Source: Suillus spraguei (taxonomy: Eukaryota > Basidiomycota > Agaricomycetes > Boletales > Suillaceae). Taken from it: a stretch of 64,000 bases of DNA. A model generated the notes under the pieces. The model was not told the origin of the DNA. It made no database searches and worked only from the letters and a program-made list of their open reading frames with translations. Positions 36,160 to 49,941 of this stretch are shown here, in pieces. The stretch is from contig JABCPU010000087.1 of the NCBI GenBank assembly GCA_016800925.1, positions 124,001 to 188,000 on the forward strand. Reading direction: 5' to 3'. Positions within the stretch are counted from its first letter, which is position 1, and each line of letters opens with the position of its first letter. Made by a program: the position numbers and the translations under genes.

Positions 36160-38050
36160 TATTCCGCTGTCATTGCATGGTTACTGGGGCCTTTCCTGCG
36201 TACTCGCAGTTGTACTATATATCTAAATCATATCATATGAGGATGAACATTGAAAGTCCTGAAGAAACTTGTTGAGTGATTTGACGGTAACAATAATAAT
36301 AATGGTGAGTGCACCTAGCACATGAACGCAAAACAGTACCGGATGCCTATGTCATGACCAAACCGCAATGTTGCAAAGCAAATGTGTCATGTCTGGGATT
36401 GGGGTTAGCTTATTGGATAACGATCTGGTGGTGGTCTCATAATGTCTGAATACACCTTCATACAAAGTGGTACCAAGTGTCTTGTAATGTGGTGCAAGCT
36501 AACCGTAACCAGTGTTGACAATGATTGCATCCATACAATTCCTGAGCCTTCTATGATTTGCAACTTATATGTTTTGCATCTCTGTCACCACGGCCTCGGC
36601 CTCTGGCTTGAGACTCGCCCAAAGGCTATCGACACTGTGTACTGGTTTCCAACCGATCAATACAGCTCGTTCTGCCCGCACACGGGAGTTTGATCCAATA
36701 TATGGACCCTGTCAATTATTGTTTCATCAGTAGTGCACGGACAATAAGTAAGACCAAAGACCTACCCCGAAATACTTCTGCAACTCTTCCTCCGTGAAAA
36801 CCGTAGGCTCGGGACTTTCGCCCAGCTTCATCTCATGCAATAACTCCGCAATAATTTCAGATATCTTGCCCACACGATGCTCTCCGTTTGCGACGAAATA
36901 AAAGCCCTCACGACCGTGACCTGCTTCGCCTGGCCCCTTCATGGCAGCATCGAAAATGGTGGTGTACAAAGTCGCCGTGTCGCTGATGTGAACATTAGGC
37001 CATAAATTCGACCCTGTCCCGACAACTCCACCCTGTTTTCTGTCGATGCTGGCTTTGATGAGACTGGGGATTTGCACCGAGTACGGGTTCTGAATGCCCA
37101 GTTTGACCAATGGTGTATTCGCGATGCCATAAATCGTCGAAGGCAAAACGATATATGTCCGCACGTAACCTGTATCAAACATTCGTTGATTAAGCATAAG
37201 CAACTATTGCAAAGTTCGCATTACCTTTTTGATCGGCAGCGACAACTTCAATGTCAACTTCACGATGAGGTTGTGTTTTGGGTAGCGACTCAATCATCGG
37301 AATGTCAAGGTCAGAATAAATCTTATCAGTAGCATAATTTCCAGCAGCATTATCTATAAGGACCCCGGTTCCAGACTGACAAAGTTCAACATGTCTTGAA
37401 GGTGAAGGGAACAAGGAAAATACGCACAGTGTGGATGAGAATAGGGACTTTGTTGGTTTCATCGTATCTCTTTTTTAATCCTAAGAGGATCGCTTTGGCT
37501 GCCGGGAGATCATTGGCGTCAGCCTATATTAGTAGAGTCAATTGGTTATATCTTCAACTGAGCAGTTTAAACTTGTGACGGACACAGGCGAAGACTACAT
37601 CAGAGTTCCTAGCATGTTCTGTCAACTTTTCAAAATCTTGGTTCGAGCCTACAACAGCTGTGACTCCGACGTTATTAAACAGCGCGACCTTCTCGGGGGA
37701 GCGAGTGAGAACAGTTATCTGAAATGATTCGGCTCTAGGGTGGGACAACAAAGCAGACAAAACAGATCCGCCAATGTAACCTCCAATCGATAGTCAGCTG
37801 AATCACATGTCGATCAATAACAACTTACCAGTAGCGCCTGTTATGAAGATGTGCGTCTTCTCAGATTGTTGCATGATGAGCAGGTTGACCGAGAGCTTTG
37901 AACTGGGAAGCACAATGTAGTCTTGGGTTTATAATCGACCTGTAGAATGACATCATATGACACCATATAGAAGACAAGACTTAGTCACAAGCCTGAGCGC
38001 AAAGCCTGCCTTACTTTAAGTTAGGCTCTTTGCGCGTGCCCCATTTGACA
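36160..38050. repeat. Segmental duplication, copy 1 (matches 40185-41980)
   Basis: Begins in the 3' flank of the subtilisin at ATTCCGCTGTCAT and covers the minus-strand oxidoreductase gene and its promoter. The second copy begins directly at the end of the inverted-repeat arm. Coding exons are about 90 percent alike by eye, flanks less. Confidence 0.85.
36565..37874 (-). CDS. NAD(P)-binding Rossmann-fold oxidoreductase, NmrA/extended-SDR type, copy 1
   Basis: Start at 37874. The first exon gives HIFITGATG and, after a 5' intron, YIGGSVLSALL; together these make the dinucleotide-binding TGATGYIGG motif. Then come SFQITVLTRSPEKV, SDVVFACADAND, ILIHTSGTGVLIDNAAGNYA, RTYIVLPSTIYGIANT and WPNVHISDTATLYTTIFDAA. 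The last exon (after an intron near 36700-36760) has SNSRVRAERAVLIGWKPVHS and ends at 36565. About 345-360 residues. Related fungal proteins are annotated as NAD-dependent epimerase/dehydratase or NmrA-like; substrate unknown. No catalytic YxxxK of classical SDRs is obvious, so a dehydratase, reductase or redox-sensing role is open. Intact as read. Confidence 0.8.
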
Positions 38051-38273
38051 GGTTGGCATGACATTCCACATCCTATCTACGGGTGCTAGAACCAGATATT
38101 TGTCGCGCGCTGTTGTTGGAGATGAGCCTAGTAGCAGTATTGCCAAGTACTAAGTACTATGTAGCATCAGCAAGCCATATTACCTTGCTTCGATGGCGTG
38201 GAAGATAATCTGACAGACTATGACATCAATAGTACGTGATACACATAACTAATAGCGCCATCTAAGGAGAGCG
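38051..38273. other. Spacer between the oxidoreductase and the inverted-repeat arm
   Basis: Short upstream region of oxidoreductase copy 1. Nothing else seen. Confidence 0.4.
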
Positions 38274-40182
38274 ACCGCTGACTCGTCACAAAACTTGCTC
38301 ATGTGACATGTGACAAGAAGCGCGCACCTGGGTTGTGATTATACTTGGAGTTACGTGTCTCACCAACTATAATTAGGCTTTGTTTCGGTTCTCTACACCA
38401 GTGTCAAATAGCGCCCCAGTGCTCCAAAATATCTTCAAGAAATACTCTACCTACTCACTATGGTGGGCGCATAGGCCCTATTTGGTAAGCATCCTGCCCC
38501 GCCCCAATTGCGTCATGTGCTTATTTTAATCTGCCATAGACTTCCCACTCGTCTTATTTCTCCTTCTCATCGTGCTCATCGTCCCTAGTGCCTTCGTCGT
38601 CACTCCTCCTCTTCCCATCATGGTTCCTTCTCTTCATTTCTATATCTGTCAGGTTCAAACATCTATACCCCCATAGATGTTTGACTCCAATCCAGATGGC
38701 CATTTACATGCCAGCGCAACATAGCACGGTGCAAGCAGTAGGTTATTGATTGTGAAGGTTCACTGCTGAGTCAGCATAATAAATGCGTCGTGTCGCGTCA
38801 CATCAAATGTCTTCACACTCTGTAGACTTAAATGAAAATGCCAGGACAATACACAAAGCGCAACTGTTGGAAACCTTCCCAAAAACGGATAATAGCTCAG
38901 CAGTAAGTCACATCACCCATGAAAGCTCAGAGCACCCGAATATCCGCCGACATCGGTCGCAATTATGTCCACCGCATCATACTGTGTTGTTTTGTTCATC
39001 GCATCACATGCAGTGCGGCTCCTGTCCATTGTACACTACCATTATGGCGACTTCTGTGTTGTTGTGTTCAGGGTCTGCTCCCAGCGCTTGGTGCTCTCAT
39101 TTTTTTTGGGGGGGCACTCGTCTGGCGCTCCCTTTTGGTTGGCACTCTCTTGGGCGCTCCCTTTGGTTGGCACTCTTTTTGAGACGAAAATCAATCGTAG
39201 GATAATCTTGGACTTGTCAATGGGTTATTATCGTGATAACGACCTTGCAGTATAACGTTCCGTCGCACGTACTAGTAGTAATTCTCATAAACATAAATGC
39301 ATTATATCACCGTAGTGCAACGACCAGTTCAGCTGACAAGCTAGTACTTACATAATTCCCACACCTCTAACTTGATGTACCATTATGACAATTACATAAT
39401 GTACTATTGACGTCCATGCAAACAATGACCAGTAACACACCTGTCCATCATAACAATAGCCTAAACCGCCCTTCAAGCGATAGTTATTCTGCACCTCCTG
39501 AATATCATTCAGGCCGGACAGAATTTTTTTTGGCGCAATTGTCCTCTGCCAAATATGTCAGTCAGGTCATCAAGGCCCTCAAGGAACTTCAAACCGATGT
39601 GTTGCAGAAGTACTGTCATTATTGCTGCTAATACTTTTTGATTTCTAATGACTTCTTTGTATTGCTAAGGTCATCCTCAAGAACATCGGGGATTTCGTGT
39701 CCTTCTCTGGCTGTGCCATGCTACGAGTTGTCTTGACAATGGCAACATGGTGCGTTATTCAGGGCTCCTCCGGTACTTTCAGTGTTTCTGAATCACCCAT
39801 TCATTCAAGTCTGTAATGGCAGCTCCTCCCTACCAACTCTCAATATTCGGTTTAACTCGTTCACATTCTTCCAGCAAGTTGTCTTCATAGTCATTCCGTG
39901 GCACTGTGCTAGAATGGCGCTGATGTGCTACATATATTCTTGGTGACTCACTCACTATGTTACTTAGTAGTAGTTCTGGCTTCATCCTCAGCATCATATC
40001 CCACAGGTTTGTGTCATATATCAAACACTGTAACTGTAGCGCTCTATTGATACATCATTGCTGCAATTGTAGCACCTTTAACTTGTCATGCTAATGTATC
40101 CCGTCTCATCTGATGCATTCCCGTCTTTCTACCATATGTCTCGCTTGTCTACAGGCCTCCGTGTGACCCGTGACAAAGTTAG
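38274..40182 (+). repeat. Long inverted repeat, left arm (possible transposable element)
   Basis: From ACCGCTGACTCGTCACAAAA to CGTGACAAAGTTAG this 1.9-kb block recurs in reverse at 53561-55687. Homology stops sharply at both ends in both places, which fits insertion of a discrete element. The ends show only weak inverted similarity (CTGACTCGTCAC against CTAACTTTGTCAC). One short frame is shared by both arms (39407-39631 here). There is no recognisable transposase, reverse transcriptase or long terminal repeat, so if mobile it is non-autonomous or of an unknown type. It sits exactly at the junction of the two oxidoreductase copies. Confidence 0.8.
39407..39631 (+). CDS. Short conserved frame inside the repeat arm
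   Basis: A frame without an ATG at its 5' end starts near SMQTMTSNTPVHHNNSLNRP and includes YSAPPEYHSG and AQLSSAKYVSQVIKALKELQ. The copy in the other arm (minus strand, 54340-53957) keeps most residues and differs by an in-frame codon loss, which hints at past selection on the frame. Family not recognised. Downstream the two copies diverge by a 2-nt difference that shifts the end. Confidence 0.3.
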   Translation: MTSMQTMTSNTPVHHNNSLNRPSSDSYSAPPEYHSGRTEFFLAQLSSAKYVSQVIKALKELQTDVLQKYCHYCC

Positions 40183-40184
40183 AC

Positions 40185-41980
40185 ATTCCGCTGTCATATT
40201 GCATGGTTGCTGCGGCCTTTCCTGCGTAGTTGCAGTTGTACTATATCTGAATCATATCATACATATATCAAGCATAACATTGAGGGTCAAAAAAATCCGT
40301 TGAGGGCGCGTTGTCTGCGGTAATAATAATAATGTCAGCGAGCGCACATAGTACACGAGTTTCTGCGAGTGGGATGATTTGTGCCACAATGTGGTGGTCT
40401 GCATAATTTCTGAAAACAAAGTCGTACCAAGTATTTTGCGACACGATGCAACTATAACTAGTGTTGATATGAATTGCTTGTGTAGCCTTCCATAATTCGC
40501 AACTTAGATGTTTCGCATCTCCGTCACCACGGCCTCAGTCTCTGGCTTGAGACTCGCCCAGAGGCTGTCGATAGTGTGTACTGGGTTCCAACCAATCAAT
40601 GGAGCGCGTTCTGCCCGCACACGGGAGTTCGATCCAAGATTAGGGCCCTATCAATTATTGGTTCATCAGTAGTCCGTGGACAACGAGCAAGATTAAAGAC
40701 CTACCCCGAAATACTTCTGCAACTCTTCCTCCGTAAAAACCGTTGGCTCGGGACTTTCGCCCAGCTTCATCTCATACAATAACTCCGCAATAATTTCAGA
40801 TATCTTGCCCACACGATGCTCTCCATTTGCGCCGAAATAAAAGCCCTCGCGACCGTGACCTGCTCCACTTGACCCCTTCACAGCAGCATCGAAAATGGTT
40901 GTATACAAAGTTGCTGTGTCACTGATGTGAACATTAGGCCATAAGTTCAACCCTTTCCCGACTACTCCACCCTGTTTTCTGTCGATGCTGGCTTTGATGA
41001 GACGAGGTATTTGCTTAGAGTACGGGTTTTGAATGCCCAGTCTGACCAATAGTGTATTCGCGATGCCATAAATTGTCGAAGGCAAAACAATATATGTTCG
41101 CACGTAACCTGTATCGAGCGTTCGTTTATGAAACATAAGTAACAGGTACTGTAGGTCCGACATTACCTTTTTGATCAGCAGCGACAACTTCAATGTCAAC
41201 TTCACGATGAGGTTGTGTTTTGGGTAGCGACTCGATCATCGGAATGTCAAGGTCAGAATAGATCTTATCAGTAGCATAATTTCCAGCAGCATTATCTATA
41301 AGGACACCGGTTCCAGACTGACAAAGTTCAACATGTCTTGAAGGTGAAGGGAACAAGGAAAATACGTACAGTGTGGATGAGAATAGGTACTTTGTTGGTT
41401 TCATCATATCTCTTTTTTAATCCTAAGAGGATTGCTTTGGCTGCCGGAAGATCATCGGCGTCAGCCTATAATAGTAGGAGCAATTAGCTATATCTTCAAA
41501 TGGGCAGTTTAAACTTGTGACGGACACAGGCGAAGACCACATCAGAACCCCTAGCATGTTCTGTCAACTTTTCAAGATCTTGGTTCGAACCTACAACTGC
41601 TACGACTCCGACATTATTAAATGGCACGACCTTCTCTGGGGAGCGAATGAGAACAGTTATGTGAAATGATTTGGCCTTAGTGTGGGACAACAAAGCAGAC
41701 AAAACAGATCCGCCAATGTAACCTGCAATCGACGGTCAGCGTTGAGTCAGATGTCAATCAGCGAGAACTTACCAGTAGCACCTGTTATGAAAATGTGTGT
41801 TTTCTCCGATTTTTGCATGATCAGTGTGAGCGGGAGCTTTGAACTGGGACGGTCTCGGGTTAACGTTCATAATCGACCTGTGGGATAACATGATGACTCA
41901 TCAGAGAAGACCAGAAGCCTGAGTATTCAATAACCTACTGTTTTTTTTGCGCGTGTAGCCCCTCCCTAGCCTACTGCCCC
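40185..41980. repeat. Segmental duplication, copy 2
   Basis: Starts two or three bases after the left repeat arm with ATTCCGCTGTCAT, the same point where copy 1 begins at 36165. Runs through the second oxidoreductase gene to about 41980, where similarity to 38050 fades. Confidence 0.8.
40504..41818 (-). CDS. NAD(P)-binding Rossmann-fold oxidoreductase, NmrA/extended-SDR type, copy 2
   Basis: Duplicate of the gene at 36565-37874 with the same exon plan. Start 41818 (HIFITGATG), then ILIHTSGTGVLIDNAAGNYA, RTYIVLPSTIYGIANT and WPNVHISDTATLYTT, with the last exon ending at 40504. Differences from copy 1 are scattered substitutions (for example KGSSGAGHGREG for KGPGEAGHGREG) with no frame break seen, so both copies may be functional. 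Same remarks on function as for copy 1. The left repeat arm lies immediately downstream, about 320 bp from the stop. Confidence 0.8.
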
Positions 41981-42584
41981 ACATTTCTGAGCAAGTATCT
42001 GACAGATTTTGAACGGGTCCTAGGCTTTTTGGCGTAGTACATAACAGGACGTCCGTTGGTCACGTCACACACACATTGTGACATCACTCTAATTTGACTC
42101 TCATCGGCGGCCGCGGTGTTATTTGCATCCAGATGGACGCAAGTTGGTGACAGGCTAAGCTGTTTCAAGGGCTGACTGAGTCGGAGATCAATCAAAAGTT
42201 GTTCCTTTGACGACCGCACGAATACCCTAGATGCCATGTAATGCGGCAGACTCCAGTCCAACTTTGTGTTAACAACGAGCTACTCATCTCCGAGGTGGTC
42301 ACCGTGACAGTCGTAGCTTTACTTTCCGAGGAGTGGTACCACAAGGTTGCCAGCTAGACTAGCAGCAAGCCGAGCACCATGAAGGACCTCAGGCTAAGGA
42401 TGGCGGCTTTCACCCCAATTAATTTCGTTAGGGACAATCACCTACCTCATTTTCGTGACGGCATTGATTCCGCATACCGGATATCAAACACGAGGATAGC
42501 AAAATTCTATTTGTATATAGGAATGATAAGTATTAGTGGGTCTTCAAATATCCCCACCCTCCCGCTTTTATCCCCCATACAGCC
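41981..42584. other. Spacer upstream of the GMC pseudogene
   Basis: About 0.6 kb of intergenic sequence; a CTTTTATCC/TATATAGG-like region lies before 42585 and may be its promoter. No other feature. Confidence 0.4.
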
Positions 42585-45218
<2,634 letters not shown>

Positions 45219-46392
45219 TTTGGACACCTGGGCCAATGTGTACTACCGTTATCAGGTCATCACTATTACAATGTAATATTTACCTTATGTATGTATGACC
45301 CTTAACGATGAAATGAGGTATATCACTTCTACCTTGATCTTGGACGCGTACTCTTAGCGGATATCAGCGAATGGGTCAGCCATCTTGACCTTGACGTGAT
45401 GTTTTCTCAAGAATCTTATACTTCTCAACCACTCCCGAGGACGAACGCCTATCTCCTCCCTTTTCGGCCTGGACAAAAAGGCACAGAGAGCCGCCATCCA
45501 GATTACGTGCACACGCACGTAAGGAAGTTGCGCTGCCAGTGAAACACCAGACTATGTGTCGAGGCTTATCGACATCATTATCATTCAATAGTCTGCGATT
45601 TAAAAAAAAATGCAAGGTTAGTCACAGGGCGCGCTTCCGTGGCTACTCTTTACCGATTGAAACAGGTAGAAACCGTCGGTTGAGATATCTGAGTCATACC
45701 ATGACTCTGATGTTTCTTCCATTCGCCTAGCTCAAATTCGGTGGTAAACCGGTAATACTTGGGGTATAACACCGCTTGAGACGAGACTACGACGCGTTAA
45801 TAGCAGTGTCAATGCATAAGTTATCAGACCTTATCTCCAAACATCTCGAAAGAAAGGTGCCTGTGCACACGCCACTAGCCAGTCACACTCGCCGCCGAAG
45901 TCGCACAGCCAGATCCAAAGGAATGCATGGAGAGTCGGCTAGGAAAACAATGCAAACATATCATTAAGAGTTTCGTACTAGCTCCATAGTAGCTGCGGGG
46001 GGCATCTGCTCGAACTTGAATTTGACTTGTTAGTGGGTACCTTGCACTGGATCCTTGTCAAATCAAGTATCAAATACGAGGTACCGAGAACAATGAAGTT
46101 CTGACATATGTATAACGTACTTAGTTTCCCGACAAGATGTAGACTGGCAACCCTACTTGTGATCGTACTTTTCTCTACCGCTGCGATTTGCAAGTGGGGC
46201 ACAACTTGGCAGAATGATAAAAACATTATCATTCTGTACCAATCATTTTGGGAGCTTCTTGTGAGCGGGATAGAAATGACGACCGCTGACAATGTGGAGT
46301 GTCGAGTCAGTGGAAGTTCGGAAGTTCAGAACATATGAGGTAACGCGACCGCGACGTCTCACACGTGATTTCGGTTCTTGCTCTCAACTACG
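45219..46392. other. Intergenic stretch, one uncertain frame
   Basis: About 1.2 kb. A minus-strand frame at 45615-45376 contains an ordered-looking stretch (DGGSLCLFVQAEKGGDRRSS and VVEKYKILE) that could be an exon of an unknown gene, but it is only 79 codons. Nothing else seen. Confidence 0.3.
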
Positions 46393-47691
46393 ATGTCCAT
46401 TGCACACGGAATCAAACGACTAGGCGTCCTCGGTGCAGGCCAAATGGGCACCGGCATTGCTTTCGTATCCGCCCTCCACGCCAAAGTCCCAGTCCTCCTC
46501 CACGACAAATCTACACACCAAATCTCAAAAGGCCTAACCCTCGTCGACAAGCTCCTCGCCAAAGACGTGTCTAAAGGCCGACTCCAACCATCCGATGCGG
46601 AAGAAGCGCGCGCACGCATCCAAACTGTTGACGCCCTGGAAGCCATGCGCGATGTAGACATGGTTGTAGAAGCCGTGACTGAGAACCTAGACCTCAAACG
46701 CGCCATATTCCGTGAGTTTGCGGCGAAGATCCGTCCGGATGCGATTTTGGCTACGAACACGTCTTCGATTAGTATTACGAAGATTGCGGGGGCTGTTATT
46801 CCAGATGGAGTATCTGCGGCAGGGGAGGAGGGGAAGGCTGCGTCTGGGAGGGTGGTCGGTGAGTGTTTTGGATGGTGTACGGGTGGTGATTGATTGACGG
46901 CGGCTGTTCTAAGGTCTGCATTTTTTCAACCCTGTACCTGTTATGGTGATGCAGTTATTTACTGTGTTTTGATTGGCGTGCTGATGTCGTGTATAAATGT
47001 CAGAAACTTGTGGAGCTCATATCTGCAGTGCAAACGTCGCAAGACACACTAGACCGTTCACGCGCATTCGCTGAAGCGTGCGGGAAAGGTATTTGTTCCC
47101 CGGGATGCATGTTACCCTGTTGTTCACGTTCCGTTAAGAGGTTGCTACGTCACAGGACGTGCCTGGGTTCGTATCGAACGCGTTGCTTATGCCATTTATC
47201 AATGAGGTGAATACTTTTATCTGTTTTTTTTTTTTACTTTGTATGTTTAATTTTATTGCAGGCCATCATGTGCTTAGAGAAGGTGATGATCCGACACTAG
47301 CGGATAATTGTTAGTTTTACTGACGCTTATGCTATGTGTTCAGGGCGTTGCAACTCGTGATGACATTGACAAGACGTTCAGGTTGGGCATGGCACATCCT
47401 ATGGGACCGCTACAACTTGGTGAGTTACTGTAGCGAGATGTGTAATATCTTTCTGAGGGTCACATACGGTTTTCCATAGCTGATTTGTAAGTTCAACTAT
47501 CATTTTTTTATTGTTTGCATCGCTCATAGAGAAATAGTATCGGTCTTGATACTTGCCTCTTTATTCAGCAGACGCTTTACAAGGGTACCTCAGATTCCAA
47601 GTATCGCCCTTCGGTATTGCTCGAGCGTATGGTAGATGCTCAGTATCTTGGAAAGAAGAGCGGTCGAGGATTTTATGAGTACAACAACTGA
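46393..47691 (+). CDS. 3-hydroxyacyl-CoA dehydrogenase (3-hydroxybutyryl-CoA type)
   Basis: Start 46393: [20 protein letters not shown] holds the NAD-binding GxGxxG. Then [46 protein letters not shown] (with the active-site His), [39 protein letters not shown], and the end [12 protein letters not shown]. Around eight exons; the one at 47480-47486 is only 7 nt (CTGATTT) and completes LADF. About 310 residues, the normal single-domain length. It oxidises (S)-3-hydroxyacyl-CoA to 3-ketoacyl-CoA with NAD in fatty-acid or butanoate breakdown. No clear targeting sequence and no PTS1 end. Intact. The cyclase gene starts 126 bp downstream on the same strand. Confidence 0.9.
47480..47486 (+). other. 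7-nt microexon in the dehydrogenase gene
   Basis: CTGATTT lies between TTCCATAG and GTAAGTTC. It links PLQL to IGLD through ADF and keeps the frame. Without it the conserved GPLQLADFIGLD cannot be built. Confidence 0.7.
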
Positions 47692-47816
47692 TAATTCTCT
47701 CCCACTTTGTATCTATCCACGTGCAAAGAACATGGAATAACCCCTGTGGCAGGTCATGTGAGATACTTAATTACCAAACCAAAGACTAATATATTCTCGC
47801 AACGTCGTCTTGGCAA

Positions 47817-48563
47817 ATGGCTCCTAGTAAATCCCTTATCGATCTTTCGCATCTCCTCACGCCCCAATCGACCATCTACCCCGGAGATCCACCGTTCACG
47901 ATGCACAGCGTGTGCAACATCCCTGCCGACGGATACACCGTACACGCTGTCTCGCTCGGAACGCACACGGGGACACACGTTGATGCCCCGTTTCACTTTT
48001 TCGCGCATGGCCAGAAGTTGCATGAGCTCCCTCTTGAGCGATTCGTCGGGCGTGCTTTAGTCATTGATGTGAGGCACCTAGCGCGGGTGAGGAGATGCAT
48101 TCAGTGGGGGGACGTGCGAGAGAGCCTTGATCAGACTTGTGGGACGATTTTTTCCCTTGGCCCGCGGTCGGAAGGGAAGATCGATATAGTGCTGTTCTGG
48201 ACGGGGTGGGATGAGTTTTGGAGCGAGCAGAAGTACTTTGACCATCCGTATTTTGGGAGAGATGTCGCAGAGAAGCTTGTGGAGATAGGTGTACGGTTTG
48301 TGGGCGTCGATACACTAAGCCCGGATGAGACTGTTTTGGTTCATGATGGAGGGAAGGAGAAGGAGGATGCGTTTGTGATGCATGAGGTACTTTTGGGTCG
48401 TGGATGTTTGATCTGCGAGAATCTGACAAATTTGGGGGAGCTTGTGGGTGGGGATTCGGAAGAAGGGGAGCAAGTACGGGTGAGCCTTGTCCCTCTGAGT
48501 TTACACGGTGCAGATGGGGCTCCTGTACGGGCGTATGGGTGGAGGGAGAAATTAGGTAGATGA
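47817..48563 (+). CDS. Cyclase-family metal hydrolase (kynurenine-formamidase-like), gene 1, intronless
   Basis: One uninterrupted frame of 248 residues from the ATG at 47817. LIDLSHLLTPQSTIYPGDP opens the fold. The metal-binding motif HTGTHVDAPFHFF is complete (His, His, Asp, His); VRFVGVDTLSPDE and VMHEVLLGRGCLICENLTNL follow. This family hydrolyses cyclic or N-formyl amides such as N-formylkynurenine; the actual substrate cannot be read. Length is normal (about 210-260). No introns, in contrast to all other large genes here except its neighbour. It is paralogous to the next gene. Close, same-strand placement behind the dehydrogenase may reflect a shared catabolic pathway. Confidence 0.85.
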   Translation: MAPSKSLIDLSHLLTPQSTIYPGDPPFTMHSVCNIPADGYTVHAVSLGTHTGTHVDAPFHFFAHGQKLHELPLERFVGRALVIDVRHLARVRRCIQWGDVRESLDQTCGTIFSLGPRSEGKIDIVLFWTGWDEFWSEQKYFDHPYFGRDVAEKLVEIGVRFVGVDTLSPDETVLVHDGGKEKEDAFVMHEVLLGRGCLICENLTNLGELVGGDSEEGEQVRVSLVPLSLHGADGAPVRAYGWREKLGR

Positions 48564-48942
48564 TGTTTATTGTTATCATGAATATAAATATATGGATCTC
48601 GTGTCCAACCGTGCACCTCCATTTACCCTATCTAATGTTCTAATTCAAACGTTACATTTTGCAATGAAATTATGAAACTCGCACGGAAGTGCGCGGTCTG
48701 CTCCTTAGAAGCCTCGCCTCTTCTGTGAGCCGTTGTAGAACGGACATATGCCCTGGTATCTATCCTTAATTTGGGCTCGAGTCGCACCCTTGTCCGGTCA
48801 TTCACGATTCCCAACGTACACAGTTGCCATAGTACGTAAAGAAACATGAACATGTCTTCAAAGTTGTAATTAGTCATATCAAAATAATAGGATTCCATAC
48901 ATAAGTGAGACCTGGCTCCCACAGTTCGTGTAGTGCAACCGC
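48564..48942. other. Spacer between the two cyclase genes
   Basis: About 380 bp, no gene. Contains AATATAAATATATGG just after the first cyclase stop, possibly part of its 3' end. Confidence 0.4.
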
Positions 48943-49614
48943 ATGATGATGATCGACCTCACCCACACGCTGACGACGTCGACAGAAGCCCCGATGTCGA
49001 TATGGCCGGGGCACCCAACACTGGAGATGACTAAAGTTGCCGCTATCCCGGAACAGAATGCAAACGTGACGCTTATTTCACTAGGGTCTCATACAGGGAC
49101 TCATATTGATGCGCCCAACCATTTCATCGCGGACGGATTGACGGTGGACAAGTATGACTTGACTAAACTCGTTGGTCGTGCACTGGTCGTCGATGTGAGG
49201 GGGAAGAAAGCACGTGAGATGATCACCTGGGAGGACATGCGAAAGTGGGAGGGAGAGATGCACGAAGGGGTGATTGTGCTCATATGCACTGGGTGGTCAC
49301 AGTACTGGGGCAAGGAGAATTACGAAGAACACCCGTTCATGGATTTGGATGCGGCGAAGAAGCTTATGGAAACCGGAGTAAGAGTAATTGGATGCGATAC
49401 ACTGAGCCCCGACAACGTGTGCTCGCCTGAGTGCGAAGTGCACAAAGTGATACTGGGAGCAGGAGGGATGATTGCAGAGAATTTACGAGGGATAGAAGAA
49501 GTGCTGACATTGAAGGACCCGATTGTGAGCTTGCTGCCACTCAAGTTAGACGATTGCGATGGCTCGCCAATACGAGCGATAGCTTGGTCTGCAGGAGGTG
49601 AGTTAGTTATTTAA
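48943..49614 (+). CDS. Cyclase-family metal hydrolase, gene 2, intronless
   Basis: A 223-residue frame from the ATG at 48943 with MMMIDLTHTLTTSTEAPMSI, the metal motif HTGTHIDAPNHFI, VGRALVVDVRGKK, ICTGWSQYW and VRVIGCDTLSPDN. Related to gene 1 upstream but well diverged, so an old tandem duplication or two separate acquisitions. The end is uncertain: the frame stops at 49614, but a GTGAGT donor in the last codons and a TTTCAG at about 49656 could instead splice to a three-codon end (G-D-I). All predicted metal ligands are kept. Substrate unknown. Confidence 0.8.
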   Translation: MMMIDLTHTLTTSTEAPMSIWPGHPTLEMTKVAAIPEQNANVTLISLGSHTGTHIDAPNHFIADGLTVDKYDLTKLVGRALVVDVRGKKAREMITWEDMRKWEGEMHEGVIVLICTGWSQYWGKENYEEHPFMDLDAAKKLMETGVRVIGCDTLSPDNVCSPECEVHKVILGAGGMIAENLRGIEEVLTLKDPIVSLLPLKLDDCDGSPIRAIAWSAGGELVI

Positions 49615-49941
49615 GTTGTTGAGAATTACTTACATAAATTTAATTGCGATTTCAGATATCTGATGAGTGACACGTACATAGCTGGGGTTTCGGAAGCAAT
49701 ATAACCATTAATGATTCCAACAAGTTGGATAAAAAAGCGATAATCATTCCTCTTAAGCGTCGATTAGCTAGGCTGCAAATTGGGCTACTTCTCCTTGTCT
49801 GAGACTGCGCTCATCTTTTCTGCTGCGCGCTTTGCCGGATGAGCTTCGCCAGTTCCTTTGTTCGTGCGATTCCTTTATTTTCGATCTCTTTTGCTAACTT
49901 TCATCAAGGTTGATTGAAGCTCCCTTTGTAGCTTCAATTTT
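49615..49941. other. Spacer, nothing seen
   Basis: About 330 bp between the second cyclase and the next open frame; TC-rich near 49840-49900, as in many fungal promoters. Confidence 0.4.

Noticed and set aside
41575..41600. GGTTCGAAC resembling a tRNA B box
   Set aside because: It lies inside an oxidoreductase exon and no cloverleaf can be built around it.
46359..46760. 133-codon minus-strand frame opposite the dehydrogenase exon 1
   Set aside because: Antisense shadow; the plus strand encodes a clear NAD-binding domain.
48061..48579. 172-codon minus-strand frame opposite cyclase 1
   Set aside because: Antisense shadow of an intact cyclase frame with all metal ligands.
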